This document shows positions 12,818 through 25,138 of a stretch of 64,000 nucleotides of DNA, in pieces (the stretch's first letter is position 1; each line of letters begins with the position of its first letter). Source of the DNA: Rotaria sp. Silwood1 (taxonomy: Eukaryota; Rotifera; Eurotatoria; Philodinida; Philodinidae); NCBI GenBank assembly GCA_905250075.1, contig CAJNOP010000009.1, positions 2,375,581-2,439,580 on the forward strand, read 5' to 3'. The notes below the pieces were generated by a model. That model saw only the letters and a program-made list of their open reading frames with translations, was not told the DNA's origin and did no database searches. Made by a program: the position numbers and the translations under genes.

Positions 12818-14881
12818 AATAGTACGTCAACGATTTGGAAAATCGATAACAAAAAGAATCTGATGAATATTCTATTGATCATATTGGAAGGATAGTCGCA
12901 CAGCATGTAAATTCTTGTTTAGTTACATTTCTACGAACAATCTCTAGAATTTAGATTTCAGGATGATTTACTGGGAAAAGACGGAGAAAGTAATGTTTGA
13001 TTCCAAAAATCATTCTATTTTTAATTCAATTTCGATGGTTCTTTTGCTCTTGCTGTATAAAAAAAGCAACTTGACACACAACACGATTTTCATATCTTTC
13101 AGGAGTTGAAAAAAGATGCATATCGACATTGTTGAAGACATTCTTCGTTACTTTAAGATGTTCTGGTCAGCTACCATCACATGGGTAGCCAAGTTCTTCC
13201 TTTTAGCAAGATTGATTCTTTGTCTGTGTGATATTGAAGCTGATGACCTTTTTAAAGCTGACGAACGGTTTTCCTGTTGCGCTTCTGTTGATGCTTTTTC
13301 TTCAAAGGGATTTGAATGAATCAGCTATTGAATCATGTGACCATTTTCTTTCTGTAAATGACGGTAAGAAACTGTTATCATGCTGACGCATAAACAAAGA
13401 GTATATCCATACTTTAGATTGAAAAGGTAAGTGTAGAAGTGTGCATATGTGTGATAGTCATCAACAGAAATACATTCATTGTGCCTTAGTTCTTTCCAAT
13501 AATACATATTATGCTTCCCAAGTTCGTCTTTACTCAAACTGCAATACGATTGTGAGTGTACATTTGCAAACGGATCTGAGTGTGTATATGAGCATGGGAG
13601 TAGCCGTAAGAGCCAATAGCTATAGGCGACATCATTATGCTCACATTCATGCACACATCTAGCAAGAAAAACTGCGAATATCTCTCATTAAAGGCTATCT
13701 GCATGAGAAAAATACAAAAAATAGAAGTGTTTTTATATGTTCGTTCAAGCTTTATCAGATATTTTTGCGAACCCTCACTTTCATCATACTAGAGTTGTTT
13801 CTAGAAGAGAGGAGTTCAATATCAGTTATTTATCTCGAAGTTTTCCTGTACACAAAACTCATCGTCAAAAATTGCTCTCGAAATGTACAGTGAAACAAAC
13901 AGATTTTCTGTCAAATAGTGTCTTACGCGTTCTTGGTTCATCAATTTTTTTCTTGAACAAGTAATAACGCTTATAGTTAATAATGTCTGAGAATATTCCA
14001 ACAAAACAATACGTTTATCGCTTGCAATATAATGCAATATCATTATTACAACAGAGTTGTGCAATTCATAACAGTCATTAAAGCAATAAAAGTAGGAATT
14101 AAATTCATATCTCACACACGATCGTGTAAACTATTGGCAAAATAAAATAGACGAAAATCAGCTTCAATTATATATGTTATTCAAATATTTTTCTCGTTAT
14201 GTACGTTTCCATTGAAGATTGCACAAGAAGTAAAACTGAAAAAAAAGCATCCTATATGAATTTAGAAACAGACTGCATAAGAATTCATTTTCTTCTCTGT
14301 TTCATGATAAACTGCCTTATCTATGAGTACGAAAAAGAAAGACGTAAAATATGTTTTTTTCTGACATCATGCTATCGTAAGAATGGAGTTAAATGCAGAT
14401 AAAGCGTTCATTTTCATCCTGTAGACATGCATTTCTATAAAGATTTTTGCATGAACATGGATGAAATTAAGTTCCACACCAACATCCTAGAGAAAAGTAG
14501 ATTGATGGTTTTGGTCTCGATCGTGCATGCCCCAAAACAACTCTACTTATTCTCTTTTCACAAAGTCGATATTATTCTTATGAAAAAGTATACGTATTGA
14601 AAGACTGGTACTAATTCTTTTTGGCTTTTGCTCGAAATGTCTTGATGTCGGGAAAATGCATATTTGGTGAATTTGAATTACAGTTTCAAGATGAAAGAGA
14701 ATGTCATAAGCAAGTATGCAAAGGTCGAAATAAATAGATCGAATGACTCTTTAAAGCAGGTATATTCGTAAGATTGTACATCAAGTGAATTATTTAACTT
14801 TTGAAGTGCTATGTTGACTCAATTATTTTTAGAACTTGCCAAAATAGTTAATTTGATAACTGTCGTACAAAATATAAAACC
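12818..14881. other. no gene recognised
   Basis: Short overlapping frames exist on both strands (for example 13325-13654 minus and 13441-13662 plus) but they overlap each other, are His/Tyr-rich and look like chance. I see nothing supportable. Confidence 0.5.
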
Positions 14882-15811
14882 ATGACCTTCATCAAAGGGA
14901 ATGTATATGCAAGTGCCTTACGATGGGATGGTTTACCAATTGAAACAGTAATAAATGCAAAAGCTCAATCGAATCATCAGCCAATTACTATCTGTTATTA
15001 TTTTGATAAAAATCTTAATAAAAAATATCAAAAATCAGTTCTGGATGCCATACATGACATAGAAGAAGCTGCACCAGGCATTCAGTTCAGCTATAGCGAG
15101 ACAGCATCGAATCGTATTCGGATTTTCTATGGATCAAACAGTCGATCTTCCATTGGGATGACACGAGGCCAACAAGATCTGGAGCTGGGATGGAACACCA
15201 AGGGTAATGTACTACACGAATTACTGCATGCATTGGGGTTCGCACACGAACACCAACGCGAAGACCGTGATCAATACGTTCAATGTCTAAGCGAAGATAG
15301 CAACAACTATGATATAATGGGTATGCCAATTGGTAGATACGATGCTGATTCTATCATGCACTACTCTACTGAGAAAGGCACAATCCTTAATCGTATTCTC
15401 TGGGCATCTCATAACGATAAACGTCTAAGTAATGGTGATAAAATTGTCCTCAATACATTGTATCCACCTGCAATTCGGAATGGCACATGGAACCCAAAAC
15501 AAGGTACTACTGGTTTATTCTATTGTGGAAAGCATAATATGGAAGACAATAATGCACCATTTGGTAGGATTGGTGTAGATGGTTATTGTGGTCCTGACAA
15601 CGGCCCGAATTGTCCCATTTGCCGAACTTATGGTGGTATACAATCAAGGTATAATGATGAGGGAAGAAAGGCAACACAAGGAGAAACAGGTTTATTTTAT
15701 TGCGGCACAAAATTTGTACCAAAACAAGCAAAAGAACGAAAATATCATTATGGTTTTTGTGGGCCCAATAACGGTCCTAATTGTGAATCTTGTTCGAAAT
15801 TACTTGATTAA
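14882..15811 (+). CDS. astacin-type (M12A) zinc metalloprotease with two C-terminal Cys repeats
   Basis: A zinc endopeptidase of 309 residues in one exon. The astacin/metzincin zinc site HELLHALGFAHEHQRED starts at residue 112, with zinc ligands His112, His116 and His122 and catalytic Glu113. The Met-turn SIMHY follows, with Met159 and Tyr161. Catalytic domain about residues 35-200, ending NDKRLSNGDKIVLNTLYPP. Residues 205-309 hold two tandem copies of a Cys repeat (GTTGLFYCG...CGPDNGPNCPIC and GETGLFYCG...CGPNNGPNCESC). The upstream in-frame stop (TAA at 14849) makes 14882 the first available ATG. No signal peptide or propeptide precedes the catalytic domain, although most animal astacins are secreted zymogens. 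Either an upstream exon is missed or this is a leaderless form. The family is clear; substrate and location are unknown. Confidence 0.9.
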   Translation: MTFIKGNVYASALRWDGLPIETVINAKAQSNHQPITICYYFDKNLNKKYQKSVLDAIHDIEEAAPGIQFSYSETASNRIRIFYGSNSRSSIGMTRGQQDLELGWNTKGNVLHELLHALGFAHEHQREDRDQYVQCLSEDSNNYDIMGMPIGRYDADSIMHYSTEKGTILNRILWASHNDKRLSNGDKIVLNTLYPPAIRNGTWNPKQGTTGLFYCGKHNMEDNNAPFGRIGVDGYCGPDNGPNCPICRTYGGIQSRYNDEGRKATQGETGLFYCGTKFVPKQAKERKYHYGFCGPNNGPNCESCSKLLD

Positions 15812-17148
15812 AATGTATCTTTTTCTGATATTTGCTTAAGAAAGTCTTAATTTGTATATAAACAACTAAATTCTCAATTATTCTGTCTTTATAATATATG
15901 AACATAATATGTGTTCCATTAAGTAGCCTACTTGAATTTAATCTGAGGATGAGTATGTTCATTATAAACAAGCTAACACAACTAATCTTAGTCTTATTCA
16001 AAGATGACAGCGAAACATATTTTTCGTTCTCTGTCAGAAAAGTTTCCAAGAAGTTTCAGTGACAGTTTTTCTAGTCTTAAGCAACGGAGTATTTAATGTT
16101 TTCACTTATTTTTTTGCTTTTGTTGAGCTTATGTGTGTTCTCGTTGAAATGGTTGCCATTAAGATTATGTTTCATCTGAAAGGTTAGTTTGAATGCCGAA
16201 TCTTATCGATTTTTTTACCTGATTCTAGATGGGAAATTTGTTTTTTGACTTGTAGATGAATTTGATGTGTTGTTCATTTGCTTGACCATCCATGTGTCTT
16301 TGAAAGATTCATAAGTTGAAGTTTCAATGATTTTTCAGATTTTAAAGTTTAAAAAAAAATTATTCAAAGTGTATGAGAACGTTAAGAAATTCGATTTTGA
16401 ATGCACGACGCTCACCATAATGAATTGGCCAGTACAGGCGAGACGTTTCAATTCTCTCTAATGATTACACAGACTTATCGCTCAACATATGGATCAAAAG
16501 CCATTAGTGCGGATTCTTCAGATACGTCTCTTATGAGAATAGCTTTGGCCAAGATGAGAAAAAATGAAAGTGGTGAACGAATACTACAGTTGATCAAGAA
16601 TGAGCATGAATGTAGATGAAGACGACGGACTCAATTGACACTCAAACCTGATTCTTTAACTTCGTAACGTATTTAGAAGTTTTTTTTTAATGGAATTCGC
16701 CGTTTATTAGAACAGAAAAAAAACATCTGATTAGTAGAATATACCTTTGAAAAATTCTTTTAGTCAGAGCGAATGAATTGTAAATAACTAAGTACTCTAG
16801 ATATTGTTCATCTGTTGGCGCAACTCGAGCACGTTATGCTTGAAGAATCTAAGCTATTTTTGCAATTGTGAAAAACACTGAAGAGATCTATTATGATCGG
16901 AATAAATTAACATAGGTTGCAACAATCTCAGATCCATGTTTTGTTTATGTTTGATGAAGGTGTATACATGTGACTTTTATAACTCATTATTCGTAGTGAT
17001 TGGTCTTAGGACTGTATCATGCTGGTACTAATTACTTTGTGGACTCAAATATCCAATTTGTATACATTATCAATTTGCGTTTTTATGCTAGTCATGTCTT
17101 TATTTATTTCATCAAAAGAAAAACAATGAATGAAGGTTATATCATCAT
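15812..17148. other. mostly no gene; one weak short frame
   Basis: AT-rich spacer between the astacin gene and the converging DEG/ENaC gene. It holds the 72-codon frame at 16401 listed separately; nothing else is seen. Confidence 0.5.
16401..16619 (+). CDS. possible short hypothetical protein
   Basis: A 72-residue frame from ATG to TGA. Its second half (TYGSKAISADSSDTSLMRIA, then a Lys/Arg/Glu-rich helix) has a more protein-like composition than the random frames around it. No signal peptide, membrane segment or known motif. It may be a small gene, one exon of a longer gene, or chance. It lies between two unrelated genes without close linkage. Confidence 0.25.
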   Translation: MHDAHHNELASTGETFQFSLMITQTYRSTYGSKAISADSSDTSLMRIALAKMRKNESGERILQLIKNEHECR

Positions 17149-18802
17149 TTATCGGTTTCCTTGTATTGATAATCGAATCAAATGAAATTCGTGTCGCATT
17201 AGTCGGTAAAGCATTTCAATTATTTCCATGATTGAAAGAAAACTAATACCAATCCATAGGCCAGTTTGACCGCCAATATTTGAAAGAACATCAACTAAAC
17301 CCATTGTGGCTGTTTGAGAATTCGTTTCGACGATATTTGTTTCACGTGCAATGTTCACAGCAAGATAATCTGCATAAATATGTTCACGCCATGTGATGGA
17401 CCAATTAGCAGGTAATGACACTGACGAGTTTTCCACAAAAGCCTTAATGTCATTCATTTCCCATTCGAGCGGTGCTCGTGACGAAGATGCTTGAACAATG
17501 AAGCTTGTTATTGTACATTGTTGTAAACAATCTAAACAATACTTATTCATCAGTGATGATGAAGTCCAAATTTTATTCGCCGCTGTTGAATAACATTGAT
17601 TCGTTATGTTGCAAAGGGGTGCTATGATGATTTCCTCACTGTCTGGTTTAACAATCGAGCGAGCATTCCATAAATTCGGGTTCACACAACCACATTGTTC
17701 ATAACTATAATAAATCAAACTTCTTTTTGCATATATGAAAGTACAATTAAAATTATTCGCTCTGAACATACTTACATGTACTTTTGTTCACATAGTTGAT
17801 AGCAAATTGTTTCTGAATAACCATAATCAGCGCCACGATATTTTTCGAGCATAGCTTTCATTGAAGGAGAAATTTCACTTGTACAACTAGTATATGGTGA
17901 TGATAAAAAGTATGCTGTCTTCTTTCTATAGCCCAATTTATGTTTTCGTCCTGGTGCCAGTTCTAGACCAGCTGCTTCAATCAGTGGCAGTTGTGTATTA
18001 TCATGGACGAGAGCTATGATTCCAGCGGCTAAATACAAATTAAGAAAAGCATATTATGATATAGATCTTTTTTCTCTTGCTTACAATTTGCTGTATAAGG
18101 GACATATTGATGACTGTGTACATAGAGACCTAAGTAAAGGTTACCATCACCTCCACCTTGATTTATATATCTTATACTATCAGTATAGCTATTTGTAAGT
18201 TTTGCATTGAACGTATAGCATAAGCCATAGGATGATGATAGAAATGGAATAAAATCTTGTACTGAACATGGTTGGAAATTGTATGTACATGTGCGAAGCA
18301 TGGAAGATAGTGAAAAGAAATATGATTCAACTGATTCATTTATATTACTTTTATAAATTAGAAAATCCCAAAGATCACTTAATTGAAATGTATCAGCTGT
18401 TGTTGTACTATTTATATTTGTTGCATTAATGTAGCTTAAAAATGGTCCCATAATTTGATCATAACGAAGTGGTGATCCATTACAAAAGCTAAATGCGGGA
18501 AAATATTGCGGCCATTCTCTGATATAGGTTATATCCATGCTTGTTGGATAGTCGAAATAGGCCATAATTGCTTTAACAATAAAAAATATCATAATTGCAG
18601 CAAAGCCAATAAATGAAATCGACCAAAATATACGATTGTGTATGCTTGCACTGCGAGCAATACCTGGCAAGGCATGGGTGGATGTATTTAAACAGAATTC
18701 ACGAACAATGGACAGACGACGAGGTCGTTTTTTTCCTCCAATCGTTGGTATTTTATCCAGTGGTGCAACTATTTTTGCATGAAGAATTCGATCTACCATC
18801 AT
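17149..18802 (-). CDS. DEG/ENaC family sodium channel subunit
   Basis: Amiloride-sensitive-type cation channel subunit of the plasma membrane. Three exons on the complement: 18802-18085, 18028-17776 and 17704-17149, giving 508 residues. Both introns are short (56 and 71 bp) with GTAAGC/GTAAGT donors and TTTAG/TATAG acceptors, and the frame is preserved across both. Residues 36-50 carry the conserved pre-TM1 stretch FCLNTSTHALPGIA; TM1 is about 58-84. A cysteine-rich extracellular loop follows, including YEQCGCVNP and CLDCLQQC. TM2 is near 472-494 with the family signature GLWIGISFLSIMEIIE, including the G-I-S selectivity-filter triplet. The N-terminus is cytosolic and basic (KKRPRR). Length and topology match complete family members. 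Gating stimulus (peptide, acid or mechanical) cannot be read from the sequence. The gene converges on the astacin gene. Confidence 0.93.
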
Positions 18803-20080
18803 AGCACGTTATTTTTCTAAAATGAATAGCGAACTTAACTATTCATTATTATAAGTTAACAATGGCTTCTTGAATAAACATTTTTTTCAATAGAAAGCCG
18901 GGGAAATTATTTTTCATCGGTAAGATATCATGGTCCTTTCCGACAGATAATTGAAAATGTAATTAAAAATTCACTTTTTTATGAGTTTGATACCGCGTGT
19001 TTGTTATTGTTTTTTTTTCTCGAAAGCTCTGTCAATATTTGTCTGATTAATTATTCCAAGAAGTACCAACGTAAAACTAAGAAACTTTATGTCACTCTAT
19101 GTAGAAAGAGTTAATAGAAATCGGCATTGATTGCCTAATGATTGACAAACAATTTTTTTTTCAAAAATATCTTTTCATTTTTTCCTCGTTCTCAAAGAAC
19201 TTTTTTACAGAATCAATCTCTCACAAATATCGCCTTATTTTGCATTGCCGAAACATTTTGAAGACCTTGCTTCTTAGTTTTTGAAAAGAATTTTACTGTT
19301 TCCTTATCATGTCTCCGTTGAGAACAATAAATAAAGCAAAACTTTTCTCTCAAATAGAGAGATAAAGTTCAATTTCCAAAAAATATGAAGTCAATAGAAT
19401 CGTTTCTTTCGTCGATGATTCTAGATATAAGAATCCTTGACAAGACGAATATTGAAAACAGAGTTTGATAAAAGCAGCTAATATAACATTTGAAAGATTT
19501 CTTACTCTTCGCTCCACAAAACCCGGTTGAAAAAAGTAAACTTTGTAGAGACATGCTTATTCAATAATTTCATATAAAAGATGAATTGTCGTCTGTCTTT
19601 GTATGAAGATTGCTTTGAAAGTAGAGGCATTGTTTTTTAAAGATTCGATTTCTTTACTACTTAAAGATGGCACTATTTTCCCAAGATTATGCAGCTACAG
19701 GTGTAGACAGTGAGTTTTTGATGTTTGATGTGACAGTAAAAGAGCTCTTCATCATCAACAACTCTCTCACTCTCATGATCTCTTCCACACGTCACACCCT
19801 CGAATTTGAAATAACACACACTATCAAATGTAAGCCAAATCTCGATCTTTTATTATCAATGTTTCGCAAAAATTCATAAATTTGAAGTATGATAGATTGT
19901 ATGCAGCTTTTTCAGCAAAAATCATTATCGCACTTGTAACGATATCACTGGCAATGCATGCATCAAACAATGAACAATTAAGTCATGGTGAATCCATCTC
20001 ATTCCAGAAGCACAGAATCACAGACATGGAAAGGCGTTTGAAATTTTGTAGCCTTGTCAACGGATACCTATGAAGAAAAG
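18803..20080. other. no gene recognised
   Basis: Upstream region of the DEG/ENaC gene, AT-rich. A short frame starts at ATG 19667 (ALFSQDYAATG...) but has no recognised content. No supportable feature. Confidence 0.45.
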
Positions 20081-20405
20081 ATGATGCCGAAAACAATACC
20101 CATGGAGACAGTTCTTGGCCATATAGTGTAAGTTTGTAAAGAAATATTTACTACTGAAGTCGAGTTTTTAGGAACAATAATTTTTGCACTTTTTGACCTA
20201 AAATATTGTTCACGTAAAAAATTTATAGTTATTTACTGATGTAGCTATAAGAAAAGTCTGAAGCCTTCTTTTCACGTCTGCAATATATCAAATTTTAAAA
20301 AGAAGCACTCTTCATTAACGAAGTTATTTGAAATGCAACTATTTTGAATAGTTTCCAAGTTCAGATATTCAATTCTAATTATATTTTTTCGTTTCTAGAA
20401 GCAAT
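20081..20405 (+). CDS. candidate 5' exons of the TOM1-like gene, including a 7-nt microexon
   Basis: Two putative exons. The first, 20081-20127, begins with ATG ATG and encodes MMPKTIPMETVLGHIV, with a perfect GTAAGT donor at 20128. The second, 20399-20405, is the heptamer AAGCAAT between TTTCTAG and GTAAGT. 47 + 7 nt is a multiple of three, so the reading is ...GHIVSN in phase 0. VHS domains of TOM1 type begin with a similar stretch before the conserved Ala-Thr-Asp, which makes this a plausible start of the adaptor gene downstream. The next VHS helices would lie in or near the assembly gap at 21260. No transcript evidence can be read from DNA, so this is tentative. Confidence 0.35.
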
Positions 20406-20714
20406 GTAAGTGGAACATGTTAGATGATAGGACTTAATTGACATATGAAATGCTACTTTTGCTAGAAATTTGTATATTGCTATAGAATTTCGATAAGTAT
20501 GAAAATGATCCTGAAAGCTTTCCTTGGCTACAGATCTTAAATTCTTAGCTAAAATTGGAATTCAAAAATTGTCGGATATGATGTTCTTATCTAAATACTT
20601 GTCAATAGCCTTAATAATAAATTACTCACAAAAACCTTACACCTGAGTGTATCCAAGTTTCAAAAATTTCAATAAAGTGTTTGAAAATAGGTATGATATC
20701 AATTCTGTTCGAGA

Positions 20715-21067
20715 TAGGAATGCACCAATTCCAATTCCGACCAATTCCAATTCTTAGAATTGTCGAAATTGGTTGGAATTGGTCGGAATTGGGAATGGAA
20801 TTTGTTGGAATCGGCTGGAATTGGAATTGGAATTGGAATTGGTTTGGGATCGGTCTAAAAAAATTGGTAATCGATCGACGATTTCTCGAAATATGTGCAA
20901 AATAAACGATTTATAAAACCCAATTCCGACCAATTCCAATTCTTGCCAATTCTAGCCAATTCCAATTCCAGCCAATTCCAACCAATTCCAATTTCCAATT
21001 CCAATCGATTCCGCCAATTTCTAGTGAAGAATTGGAATTAGTTGAAATCGGAATTGGTGCATTCCTA
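20715..21067. mobile_element. hAT-like MITE with GAATTGG/CCAATTCC filler
   Basis: A 353-bp element flanked by a perfect 8-bp direct repeat, GTTCGAGA (20707-20714 and 21068-21075). Its termini are perfect inverted repeats, TAGGAATGCACCAATTCC. The 8-bp target duplication and a TAGGNATGCACC-type end are typical of hAT transposons. The interior has no transposase. It is built from many copies of CCAATTCC in one orientation on both arms and GGAATTGG near the left centre, so it can fold on itself. The 74-codon Trp/Asn/Gly frame inside (20681-20905) is an artefact of the repeat. It lies upstream of the assembly gap, probably in an intron of the TOM1-like gene. Confidence 0.88.
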
Positions 21068-21259
21068 GTTCGAGATTTTCTGTCATTCGAAAAATAAATA
21101 AATTTGAATCAAATATTTTATTTTTCAACTTAATACTGTATACTTACTTTAGAGTAAACTTCAGACTCTGAAAAACTTTTCATCATATGTAACCACTTTA
21201 ATTACTTCTAGATTCTATCGAATTCATAAAAAATTGTCAACTTAGTGGTATAGACTAGC

Positions 21260-21359
21260 NNNNNNNNNNNNNNNNNNNNNNNNNNNNNNNNNNNNNNNNN
21301 NNNNNNNNNNNNNNNNNNNNNNNNNNNNNNNNNNNNNNNNNNNNNNNNNNNNNNNNNNN
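21260..21359. other. assembly gap (100 N)
   Basis: Exactly 100 N, the conventional placeholder for a gap of unknown size. It interrupts the TOM1-like gene just before the helix that begins SMALTLT. The missing first part of the VHS domain is probably inside or next to it. Confidence 0.99.
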
Positions 21360-23763
21360 GATCAATGGCATTAACATTGACTGTATGTCGTGCGAATTTC
21401 TTTCTATTCTGTTGGCGGTAGTTTATGTTTATATTAGTTGCTTGATGCATTGGTAAACAATTGTGGAAAAATATTTCATGTACATGTAGCAAATGAAGAA
21501 TTTCTAAAAGTACTCAAAAGTGTCATCGCACCAAAGAATAATCCACCAATGCCGATTGAAGAACAAATACTTGGCATGATTCAAGTAAGAATATATTTTT
21601 TCTATATTTAATTATACATATTCAATTATTTCTATGACAAAATAACGATAGCATTGGGCATTAGTTTTTCGTCATGATTCTGATTTACAGATTATTCAAG
21701 AACTTTATGAAGAATGTAAACGACAAGGTTATACATTTCCACCAGTCGATAAAAATCTTAGTGTCAAAACAATGCTACCTAGCAAAGTAAGTTATTCTTT
21801 CCAAACAATAACAATCGCACGTTTTTGTTTCTCATAGGTTGAATCTACTCGTCCTATTTCAGCTCTACCAATAGCAGTACGATAAAATGTCCTTCTTTAT
21901 TTTTGTTCTATATTTTCTATGTTTAGTCCCAATCAGCACCCAGAACGATGACTAGACCGGTAAAATTACAAAGAAAACCTGTTAATATAGACTAGCTGTT
22001 CATTTGCAGAAAACTTCATCTGTATCGAATCGACACAATCAATCAACTTATTCTAATCCATATTTGAACAGTAGCGATACGACAGTACTTATTCGACATT
22101 TATCCGATGAACAGATTGGCAAACTTCGAAGTGAACTCGACATTGTTCATATAAACGTTGAAGTACTAGATGAAATGCTTGCTACATTGGAGCCTGGCAA
22201 TGAACATCAACAAGATTGGCAACTGTTAATCGTGAACAAAATCTATGGAAAAAGGAATGCATTAATACTTGTTTGTTTTTAACTAGGATTTACACAGAAC
22301 CTGTAAAATGATGCAAGCACGAATTGTTGGTCTTCTATCGGTGACGGCAATCGAGGATATTGCTGGTAGAGAAAATGAATGATTTTCGAATTTTCTATCT
22401 TATTTTTCTTAGTCGATCTTCTCCGATGTAATGATCAATTGAACAAAGCATTCAATTCTTATCATTGGTATATGGAAACACGTGAAAGACTATTGCAACA
22501 GACTACGTCTAGCCCACAAATTAAACAGAGCAGCAGAATAATACCATCCCATGCTACTATACCGCCGTTGTCGCCCATTAGAGTGATCATCTACTATATC
22601 TAAAGAGTTGACACATATTTTCTTATGTTCACTTTTAGACACCAACTGCGCCGTTGTATATTGAATGTAATGAAGAAGATCAACCGATGGTACCATCCAG
22701 AAGTGAACATACGACTTCAGACGATACTTCACGACAATCACCTACAGAAGATACAGTTATTTCTTCGAAGATGAATCGCTATCCTTCTGTAATGTCTGAC
22801 TATTTCCCTTCAGAACAGAATTCGGATAGGCGGTCATTACCTACGAAGTTGCCTCCGATAAGTTCGTATCTTAGGAATACCAACAATAATTTATCTAATC
22901 TCTTTTGAATTAAATCAGGACTCACACCATTACCAGATCCTGAGCCCAGATCAATGCCACAGCCAACAGTGTAAGAATATGTACCCAATCAAATCGATGA
23001 AATAACGATCCAATGAGTTCCTGCATTAGAATGTACTTGATACATTTCATTTTAGGGTTAGACGTGACCGATCCGCTCGTAGCTCCACTCGAATAATCAG
23101 AAATCATAATCATGATCAAGATCAAGTAAGTACTTCAATATTATGCTAATATCCAGTGAGACAATATAAGAGTTCAAATTCTTCTACGTGTTTAACTTCT
23201 TCGAATAAATAAGCAAAAAATTTGCGGTATTGATACTTATGTGTTCACAACAATCATAATACTTTGGCAAACAAATACGATTGACTTGAGTAGAATTGAT
23301 CCCTCGAGATGAAATTTCGTTCACGATGAGATTCTAAGGACAATTTATAACAAGAATTGAACTTTTTTCGTAGGCATATTTTTACCAATTTATTTTTAAT
23401 ATGATATACATACTGAATTTTAATTTTCACTTATGTTGTACTTGATTTTCTTGTTTTTTCCACTGAATGGACTTATTCTAATTCATGTCTCGCATTCGTT
23501 TGTGTATTTTAGCATTGTGATCATCATGCAGAACCGGTAGAACAGGAATCAACGGTGCAAAAGACGAATAAAATAGTAAGAGAATCAAAACTAAAAAATA
23601 AAGAAGAAATTCGTTCTTTTGGTTTAAGGACAATCGCAAGGATGGTATTTCTCGGACAAGATCCGCATTGCCATCAAGAATCAAACAATTGACGATCGAT
23701 GACAATGGTTGCACAGATAGTCCGTACAAGATTACTTCATACCATCGTATTGGATCTGATTGA
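21360..23763 (+). CDS. TOM1-like VHS-GAT endosomal sorting adaptor (5' end in gap)
   Basis: Adaptor that, in this family, binds ubiquitinated cargo and endosomal partners. Exons: <21360-21382, 21438-21584, 21652-21786, 21838-21876, 21927-21959, 22010-22231, 22287-22365, 22413-22582, 22639-22861, 22919-22970, 23056-23125, 23513-23575 and 23629-23763. Phases agree at every junction. VHS part: ALTLT-LLDALVNNCGKIFH, then VIAPKNNPPMP and HWALVFRHDSDLQIIQELYE, matching the last VHS helices. GAT part, in the 22010-22582 exons: IGKLRSELDIVHINVEVLDE ... DLHRTCKMMQARIVGLL ... LRCNDQLNKAF, the three-helix bundle that binds ubiquitin and small GTPases in TOM1/GGA proteins. The C-terminal third is Ser/Pro/Arg-rich and disordered. 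No FYVE or gamma-ear domain is seen, which favours TOM1 over HRS or GGA. Weakest junctions: donors at 21877 (GTACGA) and 22862 (GTTCGT). The first VHS helices are missing because of the assembly gap; possible earlier exons lie at 20081-20405. Confidence 0.87.
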
Positions 23764-25138
23764 ATGAAACAATCATGTGATATTGAACAAACGCAAAGCG
23801 AACTTAAATTTTAACTGCCTGTATACTTGCGTAGAAAATGATCTCATTTTCAAAATTATCAGTCCAATTCCTACAGAATAATAACATAAAACTATTCTCA
23901 TCATAAATGAGAACTTTTGAAACATCAATAAAAATCGATGGTCATCTTGGATAAGCAAAATCTCGAAACGTCGTTCCTTGTCTATTGCTGAGACCAATAC
24001 TTAATATTTCATGGTGACAAAACATAGTTATTCATTTTTTGACATTTGAGCGGATTTGAAATCGAAAAATGATTTCAAGATCATCAATTTAAAAACGAAG
24101 AATCTGAAATGTATAAGACAATTGGATAGTTCAAAAACTATTTCAAGAAATCCAAAACATTCGGTTTCTCCTTGGCATTTGATATGAGTTGCAGAAGAAA
24201 CCAAAAGGTTTACTTTCTTCATTATATACATCAGCAATCCTTGAAAATCAAGCTTGATAAATAATTTTTCTTTTGAATTTCTAGAGAAAAAGTTATATAT
24301 TAGAAGAATATAGAAATGTAATAATATCCATAGAACATTGTGATACAGCTAGTGAGATATTAATATTGTGACATTTCTATCGGTGTATATTACGATAGAC
24401 ACAACTCCACAGAGAGACAATACAACATTTTTCAAGACGTAGCAACAGTGATCGACACTGATACAAGAATTGATTAGCAATAAAATAGTGTTAAAACGTC
24501 CGTCATTCTTTTGACTTTGGTGCACGAAACAAATCATTCCTAATTGGAACATGACTTATCAATATTAAAATTTAGTTCGAGTACACTACTTTAAAAATCG
24601 GTACCATATTTATAAAAGAATCGTGCTCCTTCAATCGATCAAATAGAAGCATTTATGCAAATCAATTTGATAACTTTTGATAAAGTATCACAATAATTAA
24701 TATTCGAGTCAATAAAAATAATAGAAATATTCTGACTCAAAGAATTCTTGCGTGAAAGTTGTTTTTGATCGATGCGATCAATCGATTCTTCTACAAAGAT
24801 CTCATGTGAACTAACATCGATCTAAATCCGTTTTGTTGTGTTCAAGAAAGGAATATATCCTTCATTATAAAGCATAAACATATGTTTTTGAATAATTGTT
24901 ACAAAGTGCCAGTTAGACTAACTCCATCATCATTTTTCTGCTACTGCTTTTCATGCCATCTATAAGAATATGTATACATTACCGTGATGTATACTGTTTA
25001 TGAAAAGTAGTATATACTTTGCTGATAGCTGGAATTGCAATGATACATAAAGTAAACAAAGGTCAAGAATTTTTAATTAATTTTACAATAGCAAGTTGTT
25101 CTTGCTCTACATACAAAGTGTCAAATGTTGTTATATGA

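Noticed and set aside
13325-13662. 109-codon minus frame overlapping a 73-codon plus frame
   Set aside because: The two overlap on opposite strands, are rich in Tyr, His and Ser, and have no motif or splice context.
20681-20939. Trp/Asn/Gly-rich and Ser/Asn-rich open frames on both strands
   Set aside because: They are translations of the GAATTGG repeats inside the hAT-like element, not genes.
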